From Saccharophagus sp. K07 (GTDB lineage Bacteria > Pseudomonadota > Gammaproteobacteria > Pseudomonadales > Cellvibrionaceae), in NCBI RefSeq assembly GCF_014336955.1, contig NZ_QRAI01000003.1, positions 62,001 through 126,000 of the forward strand: a stretch of 64,000 bases of DNA, read 5' to 3'. This document shows, in pieces, positions 54,676 through 63,705 of the stretch. A program made the position numbers and the translations under genes. Position 1 is the first letter of the stretch. Each line of letters starts with the position of its first letter. Under the pieces are notes generated by a model. That model was not told the origin of the DNA and ran no database searches. It saw nothing but the letters and a program-made list of their open reading frames with translations.

Positions 54676-55065
54676 TTAACGCGGCGGCCAACCAAAGGGA
54701 TTTTTATTATCGCTTTGTTTTCCCTCTGCCATATCCAATTGCACCAATTTGCCATTTTCCGCATCTATAACACATAGAAATTGCAGATCAACGCTGTGAG
54801 GTGGATTGATCTGGGCAAAAAAGAGTATACGGTGGCGCCCAGCCGCTTTATCAAAGCGGCTGGAGGATTTATCAAAATTGAGGCTGCGGAGCTTTTCCCC
54901 TAAACGAGTGCGAATTTCTTTTTCGCAGGATGCAACTGCATTATCAAACGAGACTGTTGCGGAAGAATCCTCGCCAAAAATAGGAAATAATTTGCTTAGC
55001 ACATAAAGCGCAATGATCAGACAAGCGAATACAATGATCCAGATTTGCTGATACTTCGCTTTCAT
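54676..55065 (-). CDS. Membrane-anchored hypothetical protein
   Basis: A 129-residue protein with one N-terminal helix (IWIIVFACLIIALYVLSKLF) and a soluble domain outside the membrane. Cys residues occur in ASCEKEIRTRL and LQFLCVIDAENGKLV. No family recognised. AGGG precedes ATG 55065 at a good distance. It converges with the peroxidase gene, with 33 bp between the stops. Confidence 0.65.
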   Translation of the reverse strand: MKAKYQQIWIIVFACLIIALYVLSKLFPIFGEDSSATVSFDNAVASCEKEIRTRLGEKLRSLNFDKSSSRFDKAAGRHRILFFAQINPPHSVDLQFLCVIDAENGKLVQLDMAEGKQSDNKNPFGWPPR

Positions 55066-55170
55066 AATCACCGCCCTCGTTTGAGTGTCGATGCAGCGCG
55101 ACTGCTGGCAGTCGCAACTCCAATAGCAAAGTCAGGCCCCCGCAACAAAATCAGGTATGGCCTCCTGAAA

Positions 55171-56667
55171 TCAACCTTCCGGAATATTCGCGTTATTATT
55201 TTTCGCTTCCGCCGGACGATACACTCCAACATTATTGAAACCCGCATCGCGCAGATGCGCAGCGTGGAGCTGACTCATCACTCCTCGCTCGCAATACAAC
55301 AAATACTCCTGCGATGCATCCAGACGCGGGAACTCGTTATTTAAACTATAGAAAGGAATTGCCAATGGCGCGACTTTATCGCCTAGACGCAGGGGTTTGA
55401 GCTCACGCTCGTCTGGATGGCGAATATCGATAATGACCTGAGTCGCGGAAGGTGCCTGAACCTCCGGTACCTGAGTCACCCCGCGTTCCACATCGCGCAT
55501 CACTGCATCAATCGGTTGCACCCGCGCGCGCGTCAGCGCATCTTCCAATACGCTCAGATCCATCTTCTGTTCTTCCGCTTCCACCTTGTCCAGACGCAAA
55601 TGAGCTGACGGTCGTACGGAAATCACCCCACAGTATTCCGGCATCGCGGAAGCGAAATGTTCCGCTCCAATTTCACGGCACTGATCGATAATCTGTCCCT
55701 TATCCATAAAAGCCAAAGGTCGCAACACCAGCTTGGTACTGGCGCGGTCAATAATGGCGAGATTGGTCAGAGTCTGGCTGGACACTTGTGCCACCGCTTC
55801 ACCGGTTACCAGCGCATCCAGGCCCGCCCCATCGGCCACCTGACTTGCCGCCCGCAGCATAAACCGCTTCAAAATCACCCCCATGCAGGAAGGATCAACC
55901 TTGGTGAGTATTTCGTTCACGACGCCATCGAAGGGGACGGTGACAAATTTAACGCGGTGGGAGGAGCCGAAACGGTTCCAAAGATAGAAGGCGATTTCCT
56001 TAACACCCAACTCATGCGCCAAGCCGCCGAGATTGAAAAACAAAAAGTGGGTGCGCAGGCCGCGCTTAATACTTTGATAACAGGCCACGGTCGAGTCGAA
56101 GCCGCCGGATACCAGAGACAGCACCGCTTCTTGCGACCCGAGGGGAAATCCGCCAAGACCCGGGAAGGTATGCTCGACTATATAAACTGTGTCATGCCGA
56201 ATCTCTAAGCGCACCACGTGGTCCGGGTTGTGGAGATCAACGCCCGCTGCTCCAGTTTCGTGCAATAACCGACCGCCGAGGTAGCGCTCCAAATCGGTGG
56301 AGGTGAAATCGTGCTTGCCGGTTCGTTTAACCCGCACGCAAAACGTTTTTCCCGCCAGCGCACTCTCCCATGCCCGCAACACATGCTCATAAATCTCCTC
56401 CTGCGACGCCAGCGGATAGGCACGCACGCGGGCAAACTTGCCGATGCCGGGAACCCGCGCCAGAAGATCTGCCACCGCTCGAGCGCGCTCTTCGTCCTCC
56501 CCGGGAACGAATACTTCCAGGTTGTCCCATTCCTGATTAACTTTCGCCTCCGGATCGAAGCGGCGCAGCAGTATGCGCAGGTTTTCGGTCAGCTGGCGGC
56601 TCATGCGTTTGCGCACGGGACCACTCTTGATAGTGATTTCAGGAAAAAACTTAAGGATGAATTTCAT
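55171..56667 (-). CDS. thiI: tRNA 4-thiouridine synthase/thiamine sulfurtransferase ThiI
   Basis: A 498-residue enzyme with an N-terminal ferredoxin-like and THUMP region (1-165) that binds tRNA. A PP-loop ATPase domain with SGGFDSTVAC adenylates U8. A C-terminal rhodanese domain has its active Cys in LLYCERGVMSQLH and carries the persulfide. It makes 4-thiouridine in tRNA and can feed sulfur into thiamine synthesis. The ATG at 56667 (MKFILKFFPEITIKSGPVRK) is the family start. It is divergent from glnA, with NtrC-like boxes between them. Confidence 0.96.
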   Translation of the reverse strand: MKFILKFFPEITIKSGPVRKRMSRQLTENLRILLRRFDPEAKVNQEWDNLEVFVPGEDEERARAVADLLARVPGIGKFARVRAYPLASQEEIYEHVLRAWESALAGKTFCVRVKRTGKHDFTSTDLERYLGGRLLHETGAAGVDLHNPDHVVRLEIRHDTVYIVEHTFPGLGGFPLGSQEAVLSLVSGGFDSTVACYQSIKRGLRTHFLFFNLGGLAHELGVKEIAFYLWNRFGSSHRVKFVTVPFDGVVNEILTKVDPSCMGVILKRFMLRAASQVADGAGLDALVTGEAVAQVSSQTLTNLAIIDRASTKLVLRPLAFMDKGQIIDQCREIGAEHFASAMPEYCGVISVRPSAHLRLDKVEAEEQKMDLSVLEDALTRARVQPIDAVMRDVERGVTQVPEVQAPSATQVIIDIRHPDERELKPLRLGDKVAPLAIPFYSLNNEFPRLDASQEYLLYCERGVMSQLHAAHLRDAGFNNVGVYRPAEAKNNNANIPEG

Positions 56668-56737
56668 GGAAGCTCGATCGTTAAAGTGGGGCAAAACGGC
56701 AGGTACGCACCAAACCTGAGCGGATTACACTATGTTC

Positions 56738-56766
56738 GCACCAAAACAAATCACTATTTTGGTGCA
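56738..56766. promoter_or_regulatory. NtrC-type enhancer boxes upstream of glnA
   Basis: GCACCAAAA (56738-56746) is mirrored by TTTTGGTGC (56757-56765). The 17-bp window 56750-56766 (ATCACTATTTTGGTGCA) matches the NtrC consensus TGCACYA-N3-TGGTGCA at most positions, and 56737-56753 is a weaker overlapping site. They lie about 95 bp upstream of the sigma-54 start site, a normal enhancer distance. Confidence 0.65.
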
Positions 56767-56827
56767 CTTTGTCCGCCAAATCGCACAAGCCTAGCGGATC
56801 TCCGGGCTGGAACGAGGCGCAAAATTA

Positions 56828-56842
56828 TGGCACATAACTTGC
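56828..56842 (+). promoter_or_regulatory. Sigma-54 promoter of glnA
   Basis: TGGCAC-ATAAC-TTGC has the GG (-24) and GC (-12) elements exactly 10 bp apart. Predicted start near 56853, giving a leader of about 128 nt before glnA. Nitrogen control by NtrC is expected. Confidence 0.85.
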
Positions 56843-56980
56843 CAACGGTTATGCGACTGTTGTCCTTGCTTATTGGTTGGGAAACTCTTAGATTGCCGCC
56901 CCTAGCAGAACAGCACCATCCCCCAAAAATTTTTAATCCCTAACAACCATTTGGCCTGAGGCCATAGTTGGAGACCCCTC

Positions 56981-58384
56981 ATGTCAGAGAAGACTCTGAA
57001 ACTCATAAAAGACAATGACGTGCGCTGGATCGACCTGCGCTTCACCGACACCAAGGGCAAAGAACAACACGTGACTTACCCTGCAAGCATTGTCGATGAA
57101 GGATTCTTCAGTGAAGGCAAGATGTTCGACGGATCTTCTATCGCTGGCTGGAAAGGCATCAACGAATCCGACATGATTCTTATGCCCGACGACTCTACAG
57201 CAGTGCTCGACCCGTTCTATGAAGAGCCTACTGTAATCGTACGCTGCGACATCGTTGAGCCTTCAACTATGCAAGGCTACGACCGCGACCCTCGCTCCAT
57301 CGGTAAGCGCGCAGAACAATACCTGAAATCAACTGGCCTGGGCGACGTCGCTCTGTTCGGACCTGAGCCAGAATTCTTCATCTTCGACAGCGTTCATTAC
57401 CACTCAGGTATGGGCGGCGCTTTCTACAAGATCAAATCTGAAGAAGCGGCTTGGTTGTCTGGCGAAGAAGTTGAAGGCAAACACGGCCACGCTCCCCGCG
57501 TAAAAGGCGGTTACTTCCCTGTAGCTCCGATCGACTCTCTGCACGACATCCGCGCTGCCATGTGTAATGCCATGGAAGCAATGGGTCTTGAGATCGAAAT
57601 TCACCACCACGAAGTGGCGAACGCCGGTCAGTGCGAAATCGGCGTAGGCGCCAACACTCTGGTGAAGAAAGCGGACGAAGTGCAGATCCTCAAGTACTGC
57701 GTTCACAACGTCGCTCACCAATACGGCAAAACCGCTACCTTCATGCCTAAGCCGCTGATCGGCGACAACGGTTCCGGTATGCACGTTCACCAGTCTTTCT
57801 CCAAAGGCGGTGTAAACCAGTTCGCTGGTGATGCTTACGCTGGTCTGAGCGAAACCGCTCTGTACTACATCGGCGGTATCATCAAGCACGCTAAAGCGTT
57901 GAATGCTTTCTGTAACGCATCCACCAACTCTTATAAGCGTCTGGTTCCTGGCTTCGAAGCTCCAGTTATGCTGGCTTACTCTTCACGTAACCGTTCTGCG
58001 TCAATCCGCATTCCGTTCGTACAGAGCGCCAAAGCCAAGCGTATCGAAACTCGCTTCCCTGACCCGACTGCCAACCCTTACCTGGCATTCGCTGCCTTGT
58101 TGATGGCTGGTTTGGACGGCGTTCAGAACAAAATCCACCCAGGCGAGCCTGCTCACAAAGACTTGTACGACCTGGAGCCGGAAGAAGAAGCCGAAATTCC
58201 AAAGGTTTGCGCCTCTCTGGAAGAAGCTCTGCAAGCTCTGGAAGCGGACCACGAGTTCCTTACCCGCGGCGGTGTGTTCAGCAAAGACTTCATCGACTCT
58301 TACATTGAGTTGAAGCGCGCTGAGATCCAACGCGTCAACATGACTCCGCACCCGGTAGAGTTCGAGTTGTACTATTCCGTATAA
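56981..58384 (+). CDS. glnA: Glutamine synthetase type I
   Basis: A 467-residue dodecameric enzyme that makes glutamine from glutamate, ammonia and ATP. Signatures include [19 protein letters not shown], the metal and glutamate site residues in [11 protein letters not shown], the ATP-site [16 protein letters not shown], and NRSASIRIP. Tyr396 in [11 protein letters not shown] is the adenylylation target of GlnE, so the enzyme is of the covalently regulated beta type. GGAG lies eight bases before the ATG. Expression is probably driven by the sigma-54 promoter at 56828. Confidence 0.98.
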   Translation: MSEKTLKLIKDNDVRWIDLRFTDTKGKEQHVTYPASIVDEGFFSEGKMFDGSSIAGWKGINESDMILMPDDSTAVLDPFYEEPTVIVRCDIVEPSTMQGYDRDPRSIGKRAEQYLKSTGLGDVALFGPEPEFFIFDSVHYHSGMGGAFYKIKSEEAAWLSGEEVEGKHGHAPRVKGGYFPVAPIDSLHDIRAAMCNAMEAMGLEIEIHHHEVANAGQCEIGVGANTLVKKADEVQILKYCVHNVAHQYGKTATFMPKPLIGDNGSGMHVHQSFSKGGVNQFAGDAYAGLSETALYYIGGIIKHAKALNAFCNASTNSYKRLVPGFEAPVMLAYSSRNRSASIRIPFVQSAKAKRIETRFPDPTANPYLAFAALLMAGLDGVQNKIHPGEPAHKDLYDLEPEEEAEIPKVCASLEEALQALEADHEFLTRGGVFSKDFIDSYIELKRAEIQRVNMTPHPVEFELYYSV

Positions 58385-58410
58385 CCGAGTTGTACTTCCG
58401 CATCGCAACA

Positions 58411-58437
58411 AACCCCGCCTCGGCGGGGTTTTTTTTA
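58411..58437 (+). terminator. Terminator after glnA
   Basis: AACCCCGCC-TC-GGCGGGGTT is followed by a run of T (TTTTTTATTT). It sits 27 bp after the glnA stop and partly insulates ntrBC. Confidence 0.9.
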
Positions 58438-58446
58438 TTTCTTTCC

Positions 58447-58486
58447 TGCACCAAATTTTGTCCCACCCATGCACAAAAATAGTGCA
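58447..58486. promoter_or_regulatory. NtrC-type boxes upstream of ntrB
   Basis: TGCACAAAAATAGTGCA (58470-58486) is a near-perfect 17-bp NtrC site. TGCACCAAATTTTGTCC (58447-58463) is a half-matching neighbour one to two turns upstream. In E. coli NtrC represses glnL through such a box between glnA and glnL. Confidence 0.7.
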
Positions 58487-58692
58487 ATCATGCTCCATAC
58501 TGAGTCCAATTACTGCTTTTTACTGATGGCGTTTTAACCCGTTTTCAGCCGTTTTTCTCTACCGAGATCAAGGCCTTGTAAACGCTTGTCCAAAAACCAA
58601 ATAAATCAGGGAGTTAGTAGCCGGTCGCTGATCCATTTTTGAGCCTGCTGCACCGAAAAAGGCTGACATTCAAAACAGCGCAACGGTTGGTT

Positions 58693-58707
58693 TGGTTTTT
58701 GCTTTGC
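58693..58707 (+). promoter_or_regulatory. Weak sigma-54-like element before ntrB
   Basis: TGG (58693-58695) and TTGC (58704-58707) place GG and GC exactly 10 bp apart, 27 bp before the ntrB ATG. The CAC of the -24 box is missing, so this could be chance. The remaining bases of 58487-58692 show no clear feature. Confidence 0.25.
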
Positions 58708-58733
58708 CCAGCTCACCAAATTGGAACACTGTT

Positions 58734-59819
58734 ATGGTCCACGCCTCACACTACAAACAGATTCTGGACAATCTGCTCACAGCCACCATCGTTCTGGATG
58801 TGGATCTGCAGCTTACCTTTGTTAACAGCGCCGCTGAAATGCTGCTGCGGTTAAGTGGCGACCAGGTTTTGGGGAAGCACGTCAGTCACTGTTTTTCCGA
58901 TATCGATAGCTCACCAGATGCCTTCAACGAAGCGCTGGCAGAAAATCGTCCATTCACTATGCGCCGAGCGCGCTGGCGCCTGCACAACTACAGCGAAATC
59001 ACGGTGGATTATTCCGTAAGCCCTAATCCGGAGCTGGGAATGATCGTTATTGAGGCGCACCCTTTGGAACGGTTGCTGCGCATCAACCGGGAAGAAGCAA
59101 TGCTGTCCACCCAAGAGACATCACGCAATCTAGTACGCAGTCTGGCTCACGAAATCAAAAATCCTTTAGGCGGCATTCGCGGTGCAGCGCAACTATTGGC
59201 GCGCGAACTCAATGCCAGCAGTCTCGACGCCTTCGAAGAGTACACGCGGATCATCATTGACGAGACCGATCGCCTGCGCAATCTGGTCGACCGCATGCTC
59301 GGCCCACATCGTCCGGCCAAGCGCAAACCCATCAATATTCACGAAGTACTGGAACACGTTTTGAAGGTTGTAAGAGCCGAGATCAACAACCGGCTCGAAC
59401 TGGTCCGCGATTACGACCCGAGCATCCCCGAAGTTCCAGGTGACCGAGAACTGCTTATCCAGGCAATCCTCAATATCGCACGCAACGCCACCCAGGTCCT
59501 GCTGGAAAACGGTCGCGAACACGACGGTGTTATCACCTTCCGCACCCGCGTGCAGCGGCGCTACACCATCGGCCGCAAGCAACACACCTTGGTAGCACGC
59601 GTGTCGATTATCGACAACGGACCGGGTATTCCGCCTGAACTTATCAAAGATATCTTTTTTCCCATGATCACAGGACGCGCCGAGGGCACAGGGCTAGGGT
59701 TGGCCATAGCGCAAAACCTCATCGGTCAACACGACGGCATCATCGAGTGCGAAAGCACGCCGGGACTGACTGAGTTTTCAATCTATTTACCGCTGGAAGA
59801 ACACTATGCAGAAACCTAA
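58734..59819 (+). CDS. ntrB: Nitrogen regulation sensor kinase/phosphatase NtrB (GlnL)
   Basis: A 361-residue cytoplasmic histidine kinase. A PAS domain (about 5-110) precedes the H-box SLAHEIKNPLGGIRGAAQLL, whose His is phosphorylated. The ATP-binding lobe has the N-box ILNIARNATQ, DNGPGIP and GTGLGLAIAQNL, all intact. It phosphorylates NtrC under nitrogen shortage and dephosphorylates it when PII signals plenty. ATG 58734 with GGAA eight bases upstream is preferred to a frame start at 58692. Its 3' end overlaps ntrC by 14 bp. Confidence 0.96.
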   Translation: MVHASHYKQILDNLLTATIVLDVDLQLTFVNSAAEMLLRLSGDQVLGKHVSHCFSDIDSSPDAFNEALAENRPFTMRRARWRLHNYSEITVDYSVSPNPELGMIVIEAHPLERLLRINREEAMLSTQETSRNLVRSLAHEIKNPLGGIRGAAQLLARELNASSLDAFEEYTRIIIDETDRLRNLVDRMLGPHRPAKRKPINIHEVLEHVLKVVRAEINNRLELVRDYDPSIPEVPGDRELLIQAILNIARNATQVLLENGREHDGVITFRTRVQRRYTIGRKQHTLVARVSIIDNGPGIPPELIKDIFFPMITGRAEGTGLGLAIAQNLIGQHDGIIECESTPGLTEFSIYLPLEEHYAET

Positions 59820-61230
59820 CCTGGTCTGGATTATCGATGACGACCGCTCTATTCGCTGGGTGTTGGAAAAAGCCCTTCAACAGTCCGGCATTGAAACCGA
59901 CTGTTTTGATTCCGGCGATCGCGCTCTAGCTCATCTGCCGCATAAAAAGCCGGATGCGATCATCAGCGACATTCGTATGCCCGGAATCAACGGCTTATCC
60001 CTGCTCGCAGATCTCCATCGCGAATACCCGCAAATTCCGTTCATTATCATGACGGCGCATTCGGATCTGGAAAGCGCGGTTTCGGCTTACCAGGGTGGCG
60101 CATTTGAATATCTGCCCAAACCTTTTGATGTGGATGAAGCGGTTGCCGTCACCCAGAGAGCCCTCGCCCACAGCCGCGAACAAAACCACGAAATCGTGGT
60201 GGCACCGCCGGAAATGACCACCGAGATCATCGGTGAAGCACCGGCGATGCAGGAAGTGTTTCGCGCGATCGGCCGACTGTCGCAATCCAATATCACCGTG
60301 CTGATCAACGGCGAATCGGGAACTGGTAAGGAGCTGGTGGCCCGGGCGCTGCACCGCCACAGCCCGCGCCGCGACGGTCCTTTTATCGCCCTCAACATGG
60401 CGGCTATTCCGCGCGACCTGATCGAATCCGAGCTGTTCGGACACGAGAAAGGTGCGTTCACCGGCGCTGCAGCGTTGCGCCAAGGCCGCTTCCAACAGGC
60501 CGATGGCGGTACCCTGTTTCTCGACGAGATCGGCGATATGCCGGCGGAAACCCAAACCCGCTTGCTGCGCGTTCTTGCCGATGGTGAGTTTTATAGAGTC
60601 GGCGGCCACACCCCCATCAAAGTGGATGTGCGCATCATCGCTGCGACGCACCAGAACCTCGAACATCTGGTAGAGGAAAACCGCTTCCGCGAAGACCTTT
60701 TCCACCGTCTGAACGTGATTCGCATCCATCTGCCGAAGCTGGCAGACCGGCGCGAAGACATTCCTAAACTGGCACAACACTTTTTCCACAAAGCAGCGGC
60801 CGAGCTGAACGTTGAGCCCAAGACTCTGACGCCGGAAGCGGAAACCTATCTGAAAAGCCTGGCGTGGCCGGGCAACGTGCGCCAGCTGGAGAACACCTGT
60901 CGCTGGATCACCGTGATGGCCAGCGGCCGCGAAGTGCATGTGCAGGATCTACCACCCGAACTGATGAGTCGCCGGGACGCTCAGGCGCCTTCAGGAGATT
61001 GGGAAAAGGCTCTACGCCATTGGGCCGACCAGTCTCTGGCCGCAGGCCAGCACGACATTCTGTCCAAGGCGGTTCCCACCTTCGAACGTGCGCTGATCGA
61101 AACCGCACTGAAACATACCCTCGGGCGCAAGCGCGATGCAGCCAACCTGCTCGGTTGGGGACGCAATACATTGACACGCAAGCTGAAAGAATTGGGGATG
61201 GCCGACGACGGAGACGACGGCAGCGATTGA
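59806..61230 (+). CDS. ntrC: Nitrogen regulation response regulator NtrC (GlnG)
   Basis: A 474-residue sigma-54 activator. The receiver domain (1-120) has phospho-acceptor Asp55 in IISDIRMPG. The AAA+ domain has Walker A GESGTGKE (169-176) and the sigma-54-contacting GAFTGA (216-221). The C-terminal Fis-type helix-turn-helix (GRKRDAANLLGWGRNTLTRKL) should bind the boxes found upstream of glnA and ntrB. It starts inside the end of ntrB, so translation is coupled. Confidence 0.97.
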   Translation: MQKPNLVWIIDDDRSIRWVLEKALQQSGIETDCFDSGDRALAHLPHKKPDAIISDIRMPGINGLSLLADLHREYPQIPFIIMTAHSDLESAVSAYQGGAFEYLPKPFDVDEAVAVTQRALAHSREQNHEIVVAPPEMTTEIIGEAPAMQEVFRAIGRLSQSNITVLINGESGTGKELVARALHRHSPRRDGPFIALNMAAIPRDLIESELFGHEKGAFTGAAALRQGRFQQADGGTLFLDEIGDMPAETQTRLLRVLADGEFYRVGGHTPIKVDVRIIAATHQNLEHLVEENRFREDLFHRLNVIRIHLPKLADRREDIPKLAQHFFHKAAAELNVEPKTLTPEAETYLKSLAWPGNVRQLENTCRWITVMASGREVHVQDLPPELMSRRDAQAPSGDWEKALRHWADQSLAAGQHDILSKAVPTFERALIETALKHTLGRKRDAANLLGWGRNTLTRKLKELGMADDGDDGSD

Positions 61231-61240
61231 GGGTCGAGGA

Positions 61241-62572
61241 CTATTGCGCGGCAGGTGGTTGTAACGGCACCCAGATGACAAAGCGGGTGCCCCTGCCCAG
61301 GGTACTATCCGCTTTGATTTCACCGCCGTGCATCTGCACCAGCTTGGCTGCCAGAGCCAAAGTTAACGGCGATACAGGCAAATCACGATTGCTGTTCAAT
61401 ACCAACTGATAATGGGTTTCGAACAACCCTGCCAGCTGCTCCTCCGGAATTCCCGGGCTGGTATCGGCGACTGAGATCTGCACGCCGTTGATGCCATCCT
61501 TGTTTGTCCGGGACAATATCAGATCGATCCCCCCTTCCCGCGTCTGCCGGATACCGAAATAGAGCAAACTCGAGATCACCTGATGCAACCGCGCCCGATC
61601 AGCCCGCAGCTCACTGTCCTGCTTGCATTTGTAGTCGAGTTTTAAACCAAAACTGAGAGCGACCGGTTCGATCGAGGTCAGGCATTCGCGGATCAGATTG
61701 TCCATGGAGAATTCGGTGGAGCTGTACTGCAGGTCATTGGACTCAATGCTCGCCAGTTCCAGCAGTTCTTTGACCAGATACAACAACCCCTTGCCATTGC
61801 GATGCACACATTCGATGGCATCGGCGTCCTTCGGATCAGAAAAGCTCTGCCGTTTTATCAAACGCCCGGAAAAGCCAATGATGCTGTTGAGCGGCGTGCG
61901 AATCTCGTGGCTCATATTCGCCAGAAACAAGGTCTTGGCCCGATTCGCGTTAGTAGCAGCCTCTTCCGTCTTGCGCCGCAGCTCCACTTCCCGTCCCAAC
62001 CTGGTGATTTGCTCTACCAGCTGAGTTTCACGCTGGCGATTCATGGATACAAACGACAGCACTGTCACCGCCACCATAGTGAGCTGCGTAATCAGGTGCA
62101 GACGCAGCTGCAAGCGTTTGCCACTTTCACTTTGGGGGAGCGACCAATCGACACCGGCAAAATCCAAACCCCACAAGACAGCAATGGATACCACGCTCAC
62201 CACCAGCCAAATAACACCGTGGCTCCGCCCTCCCAGCACCCCGGCGAGCGCAATAAGTACGGGAAACCATGCTATAGCGACCGATTCCGTTTCCCCCGCG
62301 GCGAGAATGCCCGCCATCACGCAGACCCACAAAGAGGAAAACATCAAAACCAGCGCCACCTGGGTTGCGCCAGCGCGGTTGTAGTAAAACGCAAGGACAA
62401 GAGCCACCATGGCGAATGACAGGATCGTCAGACACAACATGGAACTCAGGAGGACACTTTTTACCTGGAACGCCGCCAAAACCAGGAAAAGAACGCCAAT
62501 TGCGTTGCGAATGACACGAGAACGCCGTTCAGCGATCGAGCGGTTAAGATCCTCAACCAGGCTTTCTGTCAT
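61241..62572 (-). CDS. Membrane histidine kinase with degenerate ATP-binding domain
   Basis: A 443-residue protein with six predicted N-terminal membrane helices (about 20-178), a short coiled coil and a HisKA domain with His222 in NMSHEIRTPLNSIIGF. The HATPase region is present but its motifs are worn. The N-box reads QVISSLLYFGIRQT, with both Asn positions replaced. The G1 box reads VADTSPGIP, and the GLGL of G2 is replaced by SPLTLAL. It may therefore not bind ATP normally and could act as a phosphatase, phosphotransfer partner or scaffold. It converges on ntrC, with 10 bp between the stops. No response regulator is adjacent except ntrC. Confidence 0.85.
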   Translation of the reverse strand: MTESLVEDLNRSIAERRSRVIRNAIGVLFLVLAAFQVKSVLLSSMLCLTILSFAMVALVLAFYYNRAGATQVALVLMFSSLWVCVMAGILAAGETESVAIAWFPVLIALAGVLGGRSHGVIWLVVSVVSIAVLWGLDFAGVDWSLPQSESGKRLQLRLHLITQLTMVAVTVLSFVSMNRQRETQLVEQITRLGREVELRRKTEEAATNANRAKTLFLANMSHEIRTPLNSIIGFSGRLIKRQSFSDPKDADAIECVHRNGKGLLYLVKELLELASIESNDLQYSSTEFSMDNLIRECLTSIEPVALSFGLKLDYKCKQDSELRADRARLHQVISSLLYFGIRQTREGGIDLILSRTNKDGINGVQISVADTSPGIPEEQLAGLFETHYQLVLNSNRDLPVSPLTLALAAKLVQMHGGEIKADSTLGRGTRFVIWVPLQPPAAQ

Positions 62573-62669
62573 TCATTCTTTCCGGGCATTAGTGCTGCCA
62601 TAAAGAATTGGCAGCGTAGCAGCTGTTGCGCAAGCGGCGCGAGGCGGTATAGCCAGCAAAATGTAAAGT

Positions 62670-62706
62670 ATAGAAGCGAAAACTGCGGCTCTGTGAGTCG
62701 CAGTTT
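62670..62706 (-). terminator. Terminator after secB
   Basis: On the minus strand AAACTGCGACT pairs with AGCCGCAGTTT across a five-base loop (62680-62706, one wobble). It is followed by TTCGCTTCTATACTTT, 47 bp after the secB stop. Confidence 0.6.
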
Positions 62707-62752
62707 GGCGGAAGATAGCGGAACTGCGCCGAGCGACGCAGCGAAGCAATGA

Positions 62753-63265
62753 TTAATTGGTAGTCGCTTTAGCGGCTTCTTTTTCAGCTTGCGCCTGTGC
62801 CTGTTGGACGGCGCGCAGGAATAGGGCATCGAAATTGATCGGCGGCAGAGCCAGCGCCGGGAAGCTGCCTTTCACCACACAGCTGTCGATCACTTCGCGA
62901 GCGTATGGGAAAAGGATCTGCGGACAAACGGAGTTGAACAGGTGCGCCATTTGCGGTGGTTCCATCTGGCGAACCATAAAAATGCCGGCCTGCTGAACTT
63001 CGACAAGGAAAATCGTTTTGTTTTCGGCGGTTGCGCTGACAGTGACTTTGAGAACAACTTCGTACAGATCTTCGTCCAGTTTGTTAACGCTGGTATTGAG
63101 ATCCTGGCCGATCTTGGGCTGCCACGCCTGTTTGAAGGCTTCGAGACCAAGGGGAGATTCGAAAGACAGGTCTTTCAGGTAGATGCGTTGCAACGCGAAC
63201 TGAGGAGCTTGTGGTGCGTCGCCTTGGAGGTTTGCATCACCTTGGAAGTTATTGTTGTCTGCCAT
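62753..63265 (-). CDS. secB: Protein-export chaperone SecB
   Basis: A 170-residue tetrameric chaperone that holds precursors unfolded and delivers them to SecA. The conserved core runs from FALQRIYLKDLSFESP through VEVQQAGIFMVRQ to CPQILFPYAREVIDSCVVKGSFPAL, followed by PPINFDALF. An Asn/Gln/Asp-rich N-terminal tail and an Ala/Gln/Glu-rich C-terminal tail are typical. It is the last gene of a rhodanese-grxC-secB run on the minus strand, the order found in many gammaproteobacteria. Confidence 0.97.
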   Translation of the reverse strand: MADNNNFQGDANLQGDAPQAPQFALQRIYLKDLSFESPLGLEAFKQAWQPKIGQDLNTSVNKLDEDLYEVVLKVTVSATAENKTIFLVEVQQAGIFMVRQMEPPQMAHLFNSVCPQILFPYAREVIDSCVVKGSFPALALPPINFDALFLRAVQQAQAQAEKEAAKATTN

Positions 63266-63386
63266 GAGTTAGCCTTTTTCATTAGTGAGTAGATGCCCCA
63301 GAAGACCCGAGGCAAAAGCAGTCGGAAGGATTTGGGGGCGTCCGACTTTAAATTCAAGCGTGCCCGACAAGCACTCGGCGAGCTAA

Positions 63387-63659
63387 TTAAGCCCGGCCGG
63401 CGTTAGCGTCTGCGTCCAGCAATCCCTGCAACTGCCCATTGCGGTGGAGCGCGTAAAGGTCATCGCAGCCTCCAACATGGGTGTCGCCAATCCAGATCTG
63501 CGGCACTGAGCGGCGCCCGCTCATCTCAACCATGCGCAACAACGCTTCTTGATCGCCGTCGACGGAAATTTCCTCATAGGCTACGCCCAGTCGATCGAAC
63601 AGGTTTTTGGCGTGCACACAATACGAACACAATTTGCGTGTATAAATTTTAACTGACAT
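63387..63659 (-). CDS. grxC: Glutaredoxin 3
   Basis: A 90-residue thioredoxin-fold protein with the dithiol active site CSYC (residues 11-14). This differs from the CPYC of E. coli Grx3 by Pro to Ser. The cis-Pro motif RRSVPQIWIG and the glutathione-binding GGCDDLYAL are intact. It reduces disulfides and mixed disulfides with glutathione. It lies 46 bp after the rhodanese gene and 121 bp before secB. Confidence 0.95.
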   Translation of the reverse strand: MSVKIYTRKLCSYCVHAKNLFDRLGVAYEEISVDGDQEALLRMVEMSGRRSVPQIWIGDTHVGGCDDLYALHRNGQLQGLLDADANAGRA

Positions 63660-63705
63660 AAAAAGACGACACTCTTAACGAAGTGAGGGCCTAAAACCAC
63701 TCCAA

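Noticed and set aside
56311-56943. 210-codon plus-strand frame opposite thiI and across the glnA promoter
   Set aside because: It is antisense to thiI and would run through the sigma-54 promoter; no protein family fits.
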